Positions 35,901 through 44,235 are shown, counted from the first letter of the stretch. The stretch is DNA of 48,480 nucleotides from Planctomycetota bacterium (GCA_009691715.1 SIAN01000031.1:1-48480); one strand, 5' to 3'. The notes: generated from the letters alone by a model not told the origin. Numbers and translations are program-made.

Positions 35901-35999
35901 TCCACCCGCGCCGCCGCCACCCCCGCATGCCGACACCCCGAGCATCGCCAGAGCTGAAGCTCCGGTCACCCAGCCCTTGTGCGCGAAAACGCGACTCAT
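32913..35999 (-). CDS. poly-Gly-tethered beta-propeller lipoprotein 1
   Basis: A 1,028-residue predicted lipoprotein. The signal peptide ends in VSAC with Cys25, then GGGGGAGGGSG. Domains: a conserved N-terminal region (about 30-230; SQLTGNMTVTDETGAHVPG), an Ig/SbsA-like segment (about 240-370; ARFIVRFSEPC, ELDGTPFVGNMP), a middle region with SPEAIYWLPVAANGIGVVD, and YVTN-type blades from about 650 (NYLYVADATSGTLQVVN; DDTVSIIELGTLTVRKTLD). The C-terminal FEDTDRIQVFDP is shared with its two paralogues upstream. The start is ATG at 35999, decided by the signal peptide. Function unknown; an exported binding or scaffold role is inference. No clear promoter of its own; ubiE lies upstream. Confidence 0.75.
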   Translation of the reverse strand: MSRVFAHKGWVTGASALAMLGVSACGGGGGAGGGSGFNLSDPVIALSGTTGKYSQTPTEANASGGQLKPPAMPTGTNSANQFVRLEVPFKVLRKEIASDDSIFRVFSQLTGNMTVTDETGAHVPGIVVVNGIDAFGEFRGNDPGFPKDLSGASLDRNLGEGVIVYIADDGDGDLSTIAAFGGQSNDSDLNPLTTDITQIRISLGALYGRSIDAFYTVTVADGIAGDIIGPRVLSIVADQPDPADPLNSRKCASTARFIVRFSEPCIPTSVGKSAELDGTPFVGNMPLLTLPGQPPPKPLPNTHISATLNSNNSQLFLPCDVRPLNSNNLAAYVVTPLIDLPSLRDVTIVVVDSNANKDPTQTAFGALDLVGNLHTPGADVRQDFTAGRGRVPANAPVSPEAIYWLPVAANGIGVVDLNGMGFNTNTPGANAANVERAAIISRNANTFTSVAILGIGNRYDWPVGTGSFVYGPGFSIDGQTWVGNAPGDQGNPGTPIPGVNEMSSGFETLVRNAEGDVILSGAEGGTLGVVNDLVIGDFLDAGIYDTQSVWNATGFRGSSRNLLRFPPVPNPPPLRYWVGLNPIDILIDQNNPLAKARLIEGEEVWNGTFTSLVTDKISPIDPDDAPVGTANNGPAAQSASAPTGYVARQQIGNYLYVADATSGTLQVVNSNTFQVISTLDLPEPAGVAVRGDNRYVFTANAGDDTVSMIGADPTQVDFHQELARIPVGRGPKAISCQLSGEDVLVVNSIDDTVSIIELGTLTVRKTLDALIDGPREMVVTARQNGYGWNCGVYFAYIANFTGNNVVVYESGPDGPLGIGCNNVLGSLPTEDSDVQIFEPRGMCYTPYTNDQGLYAGGVFLAHRDNAGRGLVSHIQFTHQAFSGPLPCVLPPGQFFIPPGFNVREFAITGQWGLNSDSELIGSKPSSVVLSDFRYEDYSATPTGAASQDGRGTSGFGGLNSRHPIQFLPPTDPRAPHTATVEPDRMYVSFEDTDRIQVFDPVRIGVAIGELKEGTGYGVRRLISYYDSQ

Positions 36000-36070
36000 G
36001 GGTTCTTCGAACACGCTCGTTCTCCAAGGATCGGCAGGCACACCTCGCGGCGCGCCATATTGTCGAATCG

Positions 36071-36114
36071 CTTCAGTTCCGTTCGCTTCAGTTCCGTTCG
36101 CTTCAGTTCCGTCG
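36071..36114. repeat. 15-bp tandem repeat array (2.9 copies)
   Basis: CTTCAGTTCCGTTCG occurs at 36071-36085 and 36086-36100, with a 14-base third copy at 36101-36114. The array is bracketed by GTCGAATC at 36062-36069 and 36111-36118. It lies between the ubiE stop and the start of propeller gene 1, in the untranslated leader of the latter. Confidence 0.85.
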
Positions 36115-36130
36115 AATCCCCGCGCGGGCG

Positions 36131-36904
36131 TCAGGCGACGCAGCGCTCGAGCTCCCGAGCTGGCGTCCGCGCGGCGGACGCCTGCCGCACACCGGTCAAC
36201 ATCGCAACCGAACCGAACAACATCCGCTCCGTCGCGACCGACTCAAGTCCAGCGGCAGTAAACCATCGCGTGACCTCGTCGACCGAAGCGAACGCCTCGA
36301 CCGACTCGGGAAGGTACCGGTACGCGTCGATGGCCTCGCCACTCCCGCCTCCGATCCAGCGCCCGAGGCGCGGCAGCAGATGGCGAAAGTAGGCGCGAAA
36401 CAGCGCACCACCCGCTCCAGACTTCGGCGCGAAGAACTCAAGCACCAACAGCCGCCCGCCAGGACGGAGCAGCCGACTCATCTCGCGAATCCCGGCAGCC
36501 GGATCGACCAGATTCCGCAATCCGAAAGCCACCGTGACCACATCGAATCGTTCGCTCTGCGCCGGCAACCGCAGCGCGTCGCCGACCGCGAAGCGCGTTC
36601 GCGCATCCCGCCCAGCCTTCCGCACCGCTCGGCGGACCATCTCCGCTGCGAAGTCGAATCCGACCACTCGAAGCGCTCGTGGATCGCGCGCGAGTTCGAG
36701 CGTGAGATCTCCTGTTCCGCAGCAGGCATCGGCAACCACCGCTCGCGACTGTCCATCGAGAGCTCGAGCCACCGCCCGTCGTCGCCAACGGACATCGCTG
36801 CCCGCCGACAACAGCCGGTTCAGCAAGTCGTAGCGCGGCGCGATCGCGTCGAACATTCGACGCACGTCCTCGCTCGACTTCTGCCTCGGATCGAGTCGTT
36901 CCAT
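36131..36904 (-). CDS. ubiE: UbiE/MenG-type quinone C-methyltransferase
   Basis: A 257-residue SAM-dependent methyltransferase. Family blocks: VRRMFDAIAPRYDLLNRLLS, VADACCGTGDLTLELA (SAM motif I), FGLRNLVDPAAGIREMSRLL and GGRLLVLEFFAPKSG. It methylates the prenylated quinol, most likely demethylmenaquinol. ATG at 36904 (MERLDPRQKSSED) fits the family start; GTG at 36925 in frame overlaps the stop of propeller gene 2 by GTGA and may be used. It sits between two propeller lipoproteins and appears to be transcribed with gene 2. Confidence 0.88.
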   Translation of the reverse strand: MERLDPRQKSSEDVRRMFDAIAPRYDLLNRLLSAGSDVRWRRRAVARALDGQSRAVVADACCGTGDLTLELARDPRALRVVGFDFAAEMVRRAVRKAGRDARTRFAVGDALRLPAQSERFDVVTVAFGLRNLVDPAAGIREMSRLLRPGGRLLVLEFFAPKSGAGGALFRAYFRHLLPRLGRWIGGGSGEAIDAYRYLPESVEAFASVDEVTRWFTAAGLESVATERMLFGSVAMLTGVRQASAARTPARELERCVA

Positions 36905-36921
36905 GACCTCAGTCCGCCACT

Positions 36922-39900
36922 TCACTCGCGCCAGAAGGTGCCGAGCCGCTTGGTGCCGATCGCGCCGTGCCCTTCGATCGTCTTCAGGATGAGCCCTGGC
37001 TGAGCCGGCGACACCACCTGGATCTGGTCCGAATCCTCAAACCCGATGTACAGGCGATCCGGAATCAGCGCGACCGAGGCCGATTGCGGACCGATGCGCA
37101 GGAAGTTCTTCGAGTTCACGCTGCCGGTCTGCTGGTACTGCGGCGCGTCGCCAAGTCCGCCGAAGTTCGGCGCACCGGCCGGCTTGCTCTGGTAGCTCGC
37201 CGTGTTCATGTCGGCGAGCGACACGTCGCTTGGGATGTGACCCGCCAAGCGGGAGGTGGCGGTGTTGCCCCACGTTCCGACGATCTCGAACACACGGTCG
37301 GTGAAGCCCGGCGGGATGAAAAAACCCGGAGGGACCTGAACCACGAGCGGGCCGAAGATCGCCTGCTGCGTGAACTGGATGTGGGACACGCGGCCATTGC
37401 CCGTTTCGTCCTGGTGCGCGACGAACACGCCACCCGCGAACAGTCCGGAGGGATTGGCGAACGGCGAGTAGCAGAGGCCACGCGGCGCGATCAACTCCAC
37501 GCCCGAGTCATCGATTGGGAGCGACCCACGGATGTTGTTGATGCCGATTCCGCGTGGGCCATCCGGACCCGACTCGTAGACGACGACGCTGTTGCCGGTG
37601 AGGTTCGAGATGTAGGAGAAGTAGAGCCCGCACTGCCAACCCGACGGGTGGGGCGAAGTCGGCTGTTCCTGGCGCGGGGAGACCTCGACATCCCACGGCC
37701 CGCTGATCAAAGAGTCGATCGTCTTGCGGATCGACAGAGACGCCGGATCGACGATGCTGACCGTGTTCCCGAGGTAGTTGCAGACGAAGATGTCCTCATT
37801 CTCCTGCTGTACCGCGATCCCGCGTGGCCCGACGCCGCAAGGGATGCGAGCGACCTCGCGATGGAAGTCGGATCCCGTGGGATCGCAGCCAATCACCGAC
37901 AGCGAGTCGTCGGAGGAGTTGGTCACGTAGAGATAGGACATGTCCGGCGCCATCCCGAGCCCGGTTGGATCGGGCAGCGAGATGCTGGAGATCACGCGCA
38001 TCGTGTTGGAGTTGACCGCGTGCACCAAGCGCGACGAGGCGTCCGTCACGTAGAGGAAGTTGCCGATCTGCTGGCGCGATGCGTAGGTGAAGACGGCGGT
38101 CGACGACTGCGCGCCAGGCCCATTCCCGAAGGCCAATCCGTTCGGTCCCCACTGATGCGGGAACAGCGTCTGATCAACCCCGTTCCCCGGGTTGAGCGTG
38201 TTGCTGAGCAGATGCACGTAGCCAGCGGAGTAGGCCGCGCCGTTGCCGGCGCCGATCACTCCAGATAAGGCGAACGGCCCGTTCGGGCGGTGACCCGTCC
38301 AAACCTCATCGCCCTCGAGGAGCACGCCGGGCGCACCCTCCGAATTGACATCGAAGTTGACGTCGATCTGCGGCAGGCCGCTCCAGTAGCGGGTGGGCGG
38401 CGGGTTCGGGACTGGCGGCTCCGAGATCAGGTTGCGCGACGTGCCAGCTCCACCAGCAAAGAACGCGATGTGCACCGATGCGGACGCCCGCAAATTGAAC
38501 TTGTCGAAATAAACGCGATCAAGGAAGTCGCCGACGATCATGTCCTGGATCGTGCCAAGTTCGGTGAAGCCGCGCCCGGTGAGGATCGCGTCGCCGTCAC
38601 TGTTGCGACAAAGGGTCTCGAAGCCGCTCGATCCCTCGTTCACACCGGGAACCAAGGTGCCGGCGTTGCCGGCGCTCAAAGCCGAGTCCCACTTGTCAGG
38701 GAACTCGCCGTTTCGCGCGCGCTCGGCATTCTGGGTGGGTCCGTACGGGAAGGAGCCGAGGCCGAGCGGGAAGTAGAAGGAGTTGCAGGCGAACTCCAAC
38801 ATCGGCAGCCCAGTGAACGGATCAATTGGGGTTGCAGCCTTGCCCGGATAGGTGAGGAGCCCGATTCCGTTGGCAAGGTTGAGCCCGCCCGGGTTCGTTT
38901 CGATGCCACCGGTGTCGAGCCAACTCTTCGTGACGAGCGGCGCGATTTCGAACCGACCGGCGTTCGCGCCAGGCGCGTTCGTTCCGAAGCCCCAGCCGTT
39001 CAAGTCGATCGCGCCGATTCCCGGCCCGACTGACGGAAGGAAGTAAACGACTTCCGGCGACACCGGGATGTTGACCACCGCGCGACCCAAGCCGACTTTG
39101 AATGTGGCGAGGTGGTCGACTTGATCGCCGACGCCGTCGCCGGTCGAGTCCTGGCCGTCGAACGAGTTGCCGGCGAGATCGATCGCGGCAATCGCGTTGG
39201 TGGTGAGCGCGAGGATCACCACGTCGATCGAAACATTCGACGGCAGGGAGATCAACGGCTTCAGCCGATAGGACGTGAGGTTATTGACGTTCAGCGGATT
39301 GCAATCGAACGGCACCAGCAGAGTTCCGTTCCCGAGGACCACCGTGGCGACGATCGCCGTCGTCGGTTGGTTCATGCCAGTGAAAATGTTCGGCATGTTG
39401 CCGGTGAAGGGCGCGCCGTCGAGGACGGCGGAGCGACCGACGGTGCGCGGCACCATCGGCTCGGAGAACGTCACGACGAGCGACCCCGAAGCCGAAGTCG
39501 AATTCGGGTTCAGCGGATCATTCGGGTCGCGTTCTTCGGCGCCAATCGACGTGACGAACGGTTGCTGGGTGTCGGCGATGCCGATCGTGAAAGCCCACGC
39601 ACCGCTCACGTTCTGGCCGTTGACGGCGAACAGGTTGGCCCGCATTTTCGTGATCGTCGAGGTCGTGTCTTCGATGATCGCGTTGGGGTTGCCTGGATCA
39701 GGCAGGTAGCCGCCGAAGGGCGCTGGCGTCGAAAGATCGCCGTCGGCGTCGGCGACGAACAGGAAGACATGCTTGCCAAGGTTCTGATCGACGCCGTTCG
39801 GCAGCAGATCGTGCGGGAAGCCAATGTCGTTGCCGTGGTTGACGCCCGCTGCATCGCGGCCATCGATCAACGCGAGTCCTGGGACATGCGCGCCGTTCTC

Positions 39901-40263
39901 GTCGACGATGGTCAAGTTGCCGTTCAGTTGCGAGAACGGCGCGTAGAGCGGATCGGTGCTGAGGAGCGACGACGGCACGAGCTTGAATGGAAACTCGAGG
40001 CGGAACCAGTGGTTTTCGGTGGTGACCGAGGGAGTGAATGTCGGCAGAGGCGCGGTGCCGTTCGATGCGTTCGCCTCAGTCGGAGTCAGCGACAACCTGC
40101 CGGGGCTGCCCATCACGAGGATCGGCACGTCTAGCAAGTCGTTCGGTGACGCGCCGCCACTGCCACCACCCCCGCCGCACCCCGGCAGCAGGGAAGTGAA
40201 CAGCAGCGCAGTCGACGTGATCCCGAGCACAGCCTTCGTGAGGCGGACTGGCTTGGCTCGCAT
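36922..40263 (-). CDS. poly-Gly-tethered beta-propeller lipoprotein 2
   Basis: A 1,113-residue paralogue of gene 1. The signal peptide ends at LLPGC (Cys29; Pro at -2 is unusual), then GGGGGSGG. The N-terminal region keeps TPTEANASNG, FSQLNGNLTIVDENGAHVPG and NLGKHVFLFVADADGDLST; the Ig-like segment keeps LVVTFSEPMVPRTVG and AVLDGAPFTGNMP; the middle keeps PVSPEVVYFLPSVGPGIGAI. The last 400 residues or so are YVTN-type blades (NFLYVTDASSRLVHAVN; LYVTNSSDDSLSVIG; NTVSIVDPASLSIRKTIDSL), ending FEDSDQIQVVSPAQPGLIL. ATG at 40263 has AGGAG upstream and a clear promoter. Function unknown. Confidence 0.75.
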   Translation of the reverse strand: MRAKPVRLTKAVLGITSTALLFTSLLPGCGGGGGSGGASPNDLLDVPILVMGSPGRLSLTPTEANASNGTAPLPTFTPSVTTENHWFRLEFPFKLVPSSLLSTDPLYAPFSQLNGNLTIVDENGAHVPGLALIDGRDAAGVNHGNDIGFPHDLLPNGVDQNLGKHVFLFVADADGDLSTPAPFGGYLPDPGNPNAIIEDTTSTITKMRANLFAVNGQNVSGAWAFTIGIADTQQPFVTSIGAEERDPNDPLNPNSTSASGSLVVTFSEPMVPRTVGRSAVLDGAPFTGNMPNIFTGMNQPTTAIVATVVLGNGTLLVPFDCNPLNVNNLTSYRLKPLISLPSNVSIDVVILALTTNAIAAIDLAGNSFDGQDSTGDGVGDQVDHLATFKVGLGRAVVNIPVSPEVVYFLPSVGPGIGAIDLNGWGFGTNAPGANAGRFEIAPLVTKSWLDTGGIETNPGGLNLANGIGLLTYPGKAATPIDPFTGLPMLEFACNSFYFPLGLGSFPYGPTQNAERARNGEFPDKWDSALSAGNAGTLVPGVNEGSSGFETLCRNSDGDAILTGRGFTELGTIQDMIVGDFLDRVYFDKFNLRASASVHIAFFAGGAGTSRNLISEPPVPNPPPTRYWSGLPQIDVNFDVNSEGAPGVLLEGDEVWTGHRPNGPFALSGVIGAGNGAAYSAGYVHLLSNTLNPGNGVDQTLFPHQWGPNGLAFGNGPGAQSSTAVFTYASRQQIGNFLYVTDASSRLVHAVNSNTMRVISSISLPDPTGLGMAPDMSYLYVTNSSDDSLSVIGCDPTGSDFHREVARIPCGVGPRGIAVQQENEDIFVCNYLGNTVSIVDPASLSIRKTIDSLISGPWDVEVSPRQEQPTSPHPSGWQCGLYFSYISNLTGNSVVVYESGPDGPRGIGINNIRGSLPIDDSGVELIAPRGLCYSPFANPSGLFAGGVFVAHQDETGNGRVSHIQFTQQAIFGPLVVQVPPGFFIPPGFTDRVFEIVGTWGNTATSRLAGHIPSDVSLADMNTASYQSKPAGAPNFGGLGDAPQYQQTGSVNSKNFLRIGPQSASVALIPDRLYIGFEDSDQIQVVSPAQPGLILKTIEGHGAIGTKRLGTFWRE

Positions 40264-40357
40264 TGCTCTCGCTCTCCTAGATCGCTCGGACGCAAGTCGC
40301 ACGTTCGACACCGGCAACACCCTCCGCCGCATCTCGATCGTGAGCGGGAAAAGGCGG

Positions 40358-40386
40358 GTTATAGGCGGCCCAAGGAGATCGGTCAA
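40358..40386 (-). promoter_or_regulatory. promoter of propeller gene 2 (predicted)
   Basis: Minus strand TTGACC (40381-40386), 17-base spacer, TATAAC (40358-40363): a near-consensus sigma-70-type promoter. The expected leader is about 88 bases. The -35 hexamer and spacer length are the same as in the promoter of gene 3. Confidence 0.7.
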
Positions 40387-40391
40387 AGATC

Positions 40392-40411
40392 TCCCCGGGA
40401 GTGCCCGGGGA
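40392..40411. other. 8-bp hairpin upstream of the gene 2 promoter
   Basis: TCCCCGGG and CCCGGGGA flank a four-base loop, six bases upstream of the -35 box. It could be an operator-like dyad or a remnant terminator; no T-run is present on either strand. Confidence 0.4.
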
Positions 40412-40623
40412 CCCTGATTGCTTTTCAGGCAAAAGAGCATTCAGCGTGCCGTACGGTCGGCCAACCTCCGTCGCCACGCTCGGCCGCGGTCGACGCTCCG
40501 GTCGAGCGTTTTCGCGCACCGTCCTCACCGGCGACGGAGAGCCTCCCAAGATTCCGTGGGACATAGCCTCGGACGAAGACCGTGGTCACGGGCGCACCCG
40601 AAGCCGCCGGCGCCAGGAACGCC

Positions 40624-40658
40624 CGTGGCCTGCCTCGATCGACTCGAGGCAGGCCACG
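40624..40658 (-). terminator. hairpin after propeller gene 3
   Basis: A perfect 15-bp stem (CGTGGCCTGCCTCGA and its complement) with a five-base loop starts 34 bases past the gene 3 stop. No T-run follows on the minus strand, so it may act as an RNA stabiliser or a T-independent terminator. Stem length, loop size and distance match the hairpin after gene 1. Confidence 0.55.
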
Positions 40659-40691
40659 ATTCATCAAAAGATCATTTGAACGATCGTTGGC

Positions 40692-43600
40692 TCACTGCCG
40701 CCAATAACTGCCCAGCTTGCGAATGCCCTGCACCGTTGGCTCCGTGATCGTGTTCAGGATCAGTCCCGGCTGCAGCGGGTTCAGCACCTGGATCGCCCCG
40801 ATGTCGTCGAACGAGACATACAGCCGATCCGGCACCACGGCGGCGTAGCAGGCCGGCACGCTCAATCGCATCGGATGCTTGGAGTTGATGAATCCAGTCT
40901 TCTCGACTTCCGGTGGCGTCGACGTGCAGGCCACGTTCGGCGCGACCGAACCAGTCCCCTGCGTCGGGTTTCCATGCCAACCAGCGACGTTCAGGTCGCT
41001 AAGCGCGACATCGCTCGGCGACTCACCGATCAGGCGCCCGACGTCGGTGTTGCCCCACGTCCGGACGATCTCGAACACGCGACCGAGGAAGCCAGGAGGC
41101 GTCTGCAGTCCAGGCGGAGCATTGACCGGAAGCGGTCCGAACTGCGCCTGCTGGGTGAACTGGATCTCCGTCACGCGGCCGCGCCCTTCGCTGTCGCGGT
41201 GCGCGATAAAGCAACCGCCGGCATAGAGGCCAGCAGGATCGGGGAACGGGTCGTAGCAGAGGCCGCGCGGTTCGAAGATCTCGTTCACCGTGTCGTCATC
41301 GGTCGGCAGCGATCCGCGAACGCCGTCGATGCCGATCCCTTGCGGGCCATCCGGACCCGACTCGTAGACGATCACGCTGTTGCCAGTGAAGTTCGACACG
41401 TACGCGAAGTAGAGCCCGCAAGCCCAACCGATGGTCGTCGGCGCGAGCGGCGACGGCGAGAACGGTTGGATCTGCCGCGGCGACGCCTCGATGTCGTAGG
41501 GCCCGCTGATCAGCGCGTCGATGGTCTTGCGCACGCTCAGGTCGATCTCGCTGATGAGCGAGACGGTGTTCCCGAGATAGTTGCAGACCAAGATCTCCTC
41601 ATTCTCCGGCTGCACGCAGATCGCCCGCGGCCCGTTGCCGACGTTGATCTGAGCGATCTCCTGGTGGAAATCGGGCGCCAACGGATTGGCGCCGATGATC
41701 GACACCGAGTTGAAGCCGAAATTGGAGACGTAGAGCTTCGACATGTCCGGCGCGATCGCGAGGCCCGTCGGGTCGGGAGTCGAGATGCTGGCGATGACCC
41801 GCATCGTGTTGCTGTTGATGGCGTGCACGACTCCCACAGTGGCGTCAGCGGCATACAGGAAGTTGCCGATCTGCTGGCGCGAGGAGTAGGTCACGCTAAC
41901 GGTGGCCGACTGCGGGTTTGGGCCGTGGCCGATTTGCGGGAACACGGGCACGTCGTGAGCGTCCGGGCGGACTGAGTTCGGCTCAATCGAGAAATACCCC
42001 ATCGCGCTGCGCGGACCGGTGAAGACCTCTTCACCTTCGATGAGGATCGCCGGGTTTTCGGGGTTGATGTAGTCCGTCACCGTCCCGACCTCGGGCATGC
42101 CGAGCCAGTAGCGCAGCGGCGGCGGGTTGGGCGTCGGCGGATCGCAGATCGTGTTGCCGCGACCGGTCAGCGAGTGCGGGCCGGGCGAGTTCCAGATTGT
42201 GACATGCAGCTGAGTGCTGGTCTTCGTTGGCGACATCTGGTCGAAGTAGACCAAGTCCAGGAAGTCGCCAACGACCATGTCCTCGATCGTCCCGACCGAG
42301 CCGAACTGCCTGCCGGTGAGGACCACATCGCCGTTGCTGTCGCGACAGAGCGTCTCGAAACCGCTCGAACCTTCGTTGACGCCCGGAATCGGCGTGCCCG
42401 GGTTGCCTGGGTCGAGATTGGCGTGCCACTGACGATCTTCGCCGCTGTAGTTCTGGTTGGCGATCGGACCGTAAGGGCGACTCCCGAGTCCGAACGGGTA
42501 GTAGAAGCGGTTGTGGCCGAATTCGATCATCGGCAGCAAGGTGCAAGGGTCGGTCGGCGTCGGATCGTTGCCGGGATACCCCCACAAGGCGATGCCGTTG
42601 GCGAGGTTCAGGCCGCCGGGGTTGATCTCGCAACCGTTCGGATCAAGCCACGCCTTGGTGACCATCACCGACTTGAAGCGATCGTCGAGGTTGGCGCCAG
42701 GCGTGTTGGTCGTCAGGCCGCGTCCGTTCAGGTCGAGCGCGCCGATGCCGTCAACTCCTGACGGCAGCCAATACAGCACCTCCGGCGAAACGGGAATATT
42801 GACCAGTCCAGGCCCCGGTCCAGTCGTGAACGTCCTGCTGAAGTCAACCTGATCGGGAGCGCCATCGTTGTTTGCGTCCTGACCGTCGAATCCGTTCCCG
42901 GACAAGTCGATGACGGACGAAGCTACGCCGTTGAACAAATTCGTATTGACGGTAAGCGACCGGACGACGACATCGATCGGCGTATTCGCCGGCAAGCTGA
43001 TGAGCGGTCGCATGCGATAGGTCGCGAGGTTGTTCTCGCTGACAGGTTGGCAATCGAACGGGACGTAGATACTGCCGACCGCCACGCTGACGAGGGTGGT
43101 AAGTGCGACGTTCGGGTACGGATAGTTCGGCACAGTAAACGGATTGCCCAGAGCGTCGGTGCCGGAGAGGAACCGCGGCGTGCCGGGAACGTTGCCCCCG
43201 AAACCGAGCGCGTTGAACGCGGGCGACTCCCCCACGCTCAACGGCACGACCGGCTCCGAGAACTCGACGAGGAAGCTCGACGTGACCGCCGCGCTGCTCT
43301 TGTTGCCGAGATCGAGCGGGCTCTGCACCTCGGCAGATGCGCGAACGACGAACGGTCGGCGCAAATCGACGGTGTCGCCGACGGTGACGCTGAAGACGCC
43401 GTTGTAGTTGATGCCCCCGATGGTCGCGACCGTCACGCGCACCGCGTCGAGCGCGCCGTTCTCATGGTTGCTAGCCGACGAGATCTCCTGGTACGAGTTG
43501 TTCGGTGAGACAAACCGAAAGCCGAACGTCGCGAACGTCGAGAGATTGCGATCGACGTCGGCCACGTACAGAAAGACGTTCTCGCCGAGGTTGAGGTCGA

Positions 43601-44051
43601 CGCCGCCCTGCACGTCGTGCGGGAAGTTGGCGTCGTTCGAGCGATTGACGCCGAACGCGTCGACGCCATTCACCATCGCGACGCCTGGCAAGTGAGCGCC
43701 GTCGAGATCGTTGATGGTGATGCTGCCGTTCAGGTAGGAAAACGGCGCCGTCAACGGGCTGTTCTCCAACACGTCGCTGCGGCGAATGGTGGTCGGAAAC
43801 TCGAGCCGGATCCAGTGATTCGTCGTCGTGACCGACGAGGGCAACGTCGGCAGCGGCGTCGCACCGTTGTCGTCGTTGGCTTCGTCGATCAACCGTGACA
43901 GGCGGCCGGTCGGCCCTTGCAGCGTGATGATCGGATCACCGCTGGAACTTGGCGCGCCGCCACCACCACCGCCACCACAAGCACCAAGGACCCACCACGC
44001 GCTGGCGCCGATCAGAACTCGGGCGCCCGCATGCCAAGCGTTTGCACGCAT
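40692..44051 (-). CDS. poly-Gly-tethered beta-propeller lipoprotein 3
   Basis: A 1,119-residue paralogue of genes 1 and 2. The signal peptide ends LGAC (Cys25), then GGGGGGG. It keeps TITLQGPTGRLS-like and FSYLNGSITINDLDGAHLPG, the Ig-like SSFLVEFSEPVVPLSVGES, PVSPEVLYWLPSGVDGIGAL, and YVTN-type blades (NFLYAADATVGVVHAIN; LYVSNFGFNSVSIIG; NTVSLISEIDLSVRKTIDAL). It ends FDDIGAIQVLNPLQPGLIL. ATG at 44051 (MRANAWHAGARVLIG) has GAGGAG upstream; in-frame sequence further up to 44270 contains the promoter, so it is not coding. Copies 2 and 3 look closer to each other than to copy 1. Function unknown. Confidence 0.75.
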   Translation of the reverse strand: MRANAWHAGARVLIGASAWWVLGACGGGGGGGAPSSSGDPIITLQGPTGRLSRLIDEANDDNGATPLPTLPSSVTTTNHWIRLEFPTTIRRSDVLENSPLTAPFSYLNGSITINDLDGAHLPGVAMVNGVDAFGVNRSNDANFPHDVQGGVDLNLGENVFLYVADVDRNLSTFATFGFRFVSPNNSYQEISSASNHENGALDAVRVTVATIGGINYNGVFSVTVGDTVDLRRPFVVRASAEVQSPLDLGNKSSAAVTSSFLVEFSEPVVPLSVGESPAFNALGFGGNVPGTPRFLSGTDALGNPFTVPNYPYPNVALTTLVSVAVGSIYVPFDCQPVSENNLATYRMRPLISLPANTPIDVVVRSLTVNTNLFNGVASSVIDLSGNGFDGQDANNDGAPDQVDFSRTFTTGPGPGLVNIPVSPEVLYWLPSGVDGIGALDLNGRGLTTNTPGANLDDRFKSVMVTKAWLDPNGCEINPGGLNLANGIALWGYPGNDPTPTDPCTLLPMIEFGHNRFYYPFGLGSRPYGPIANQNYSGEDRQWHANLDPGNPGTPIPGVNEGSSGFETLCRDSNGDVVLTGRQFGSVGTIEDMVVGDFLDLVYFDQMSPTKTSTQLHVTIWNSPGPHSLTGRGNTICDPPTPNPPPLRYWLGMPEVGTVTDYINPENPAILIEGEEVFTGPRSAMGYFSIEPNSVRPDAHDVPVFPQIGHGPNPQSATVSVTYSSRQQIGNFLYAADATVGVVHAINSNTMRVIASISTPDPTGLAIAPDMSKLYVSNFGFNSVSIIGANPLAPDFHQEIAQINVGNGPRAICVQPENEEILVCNYLGNTVSLISEIDLSVRKTIDALISGPYDIEASPRQIQPFSPSPLAPTTIGWACGLYFAYVSNFTGNSVIVYESGPDGPQGIGIDGVRGSLPTDDDTVNEIFEPRGLCYDPFPDPAGLYAGGCFIAHRDSEGRGRVTEIQFTQQAQFGPLPVNAPPGLQTPPGFLGRVFEIVRTWGNTDVGRLIGESPSDVALSDLNVAGWHGNPTQGTGSVAPNVACTSTPPEVEKTGFINSKHPMRLSVPACYAAVVPDRLYVSFDDIGAIQVLNPLQPGLILNTITEPTVQGIRKLGSYWRQ

Positions 44052-44235
44052 CGTCGAAGCTCTCCTCGGAGGCTCACCGGCCCAAGCCGATGGGCGGCGC
44101 CGTCGCGGTTGCCGTAGTCTGTTCCGAAAGTTCATGCCGCGCGAGTTGCCGCGGTCGATGCCGATGTCTGATCCACCGTCGTCTGCGCCGGGATTCGCTC
44201 TATCCGCCCCGGCACGCGACCCAGCGAACCGCGCT

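Larger units (their letters stand above)
40264..40691. other. 428-bp interval between propeller genes 2 and 3
   Basis: No gene is supported here. It holds the gene 2 leader and promoter (40358-40386), an 8-bp hairpin at 40392-40411 just upstream of the -35, a possible small stem near 40413-40429, and the hairpin after gene 3 (40624-40658). The stretch 40430-40620 shows nothing else I can name. Confidence 0.6.

Noticed and set aside
36009..36022. GAAC-N6-GTTC palindrome in the leader of propeller gene 1
   Set aside because: It looks like a LexA-type dyad, but the spacing differs from the recA repeats and the position is inside the leader; probably chance.
36071..36114. Tandem repeats considered as a CRISPR array
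   Set aside because: Units are 15 bases with no spacers and no cas genes nearby.
40430..40620. Possible riboswitch or small RNA in the propeller gene interval
   Set aside because: Only short GC stems are visible; no known riboswitch pattern was recognised.
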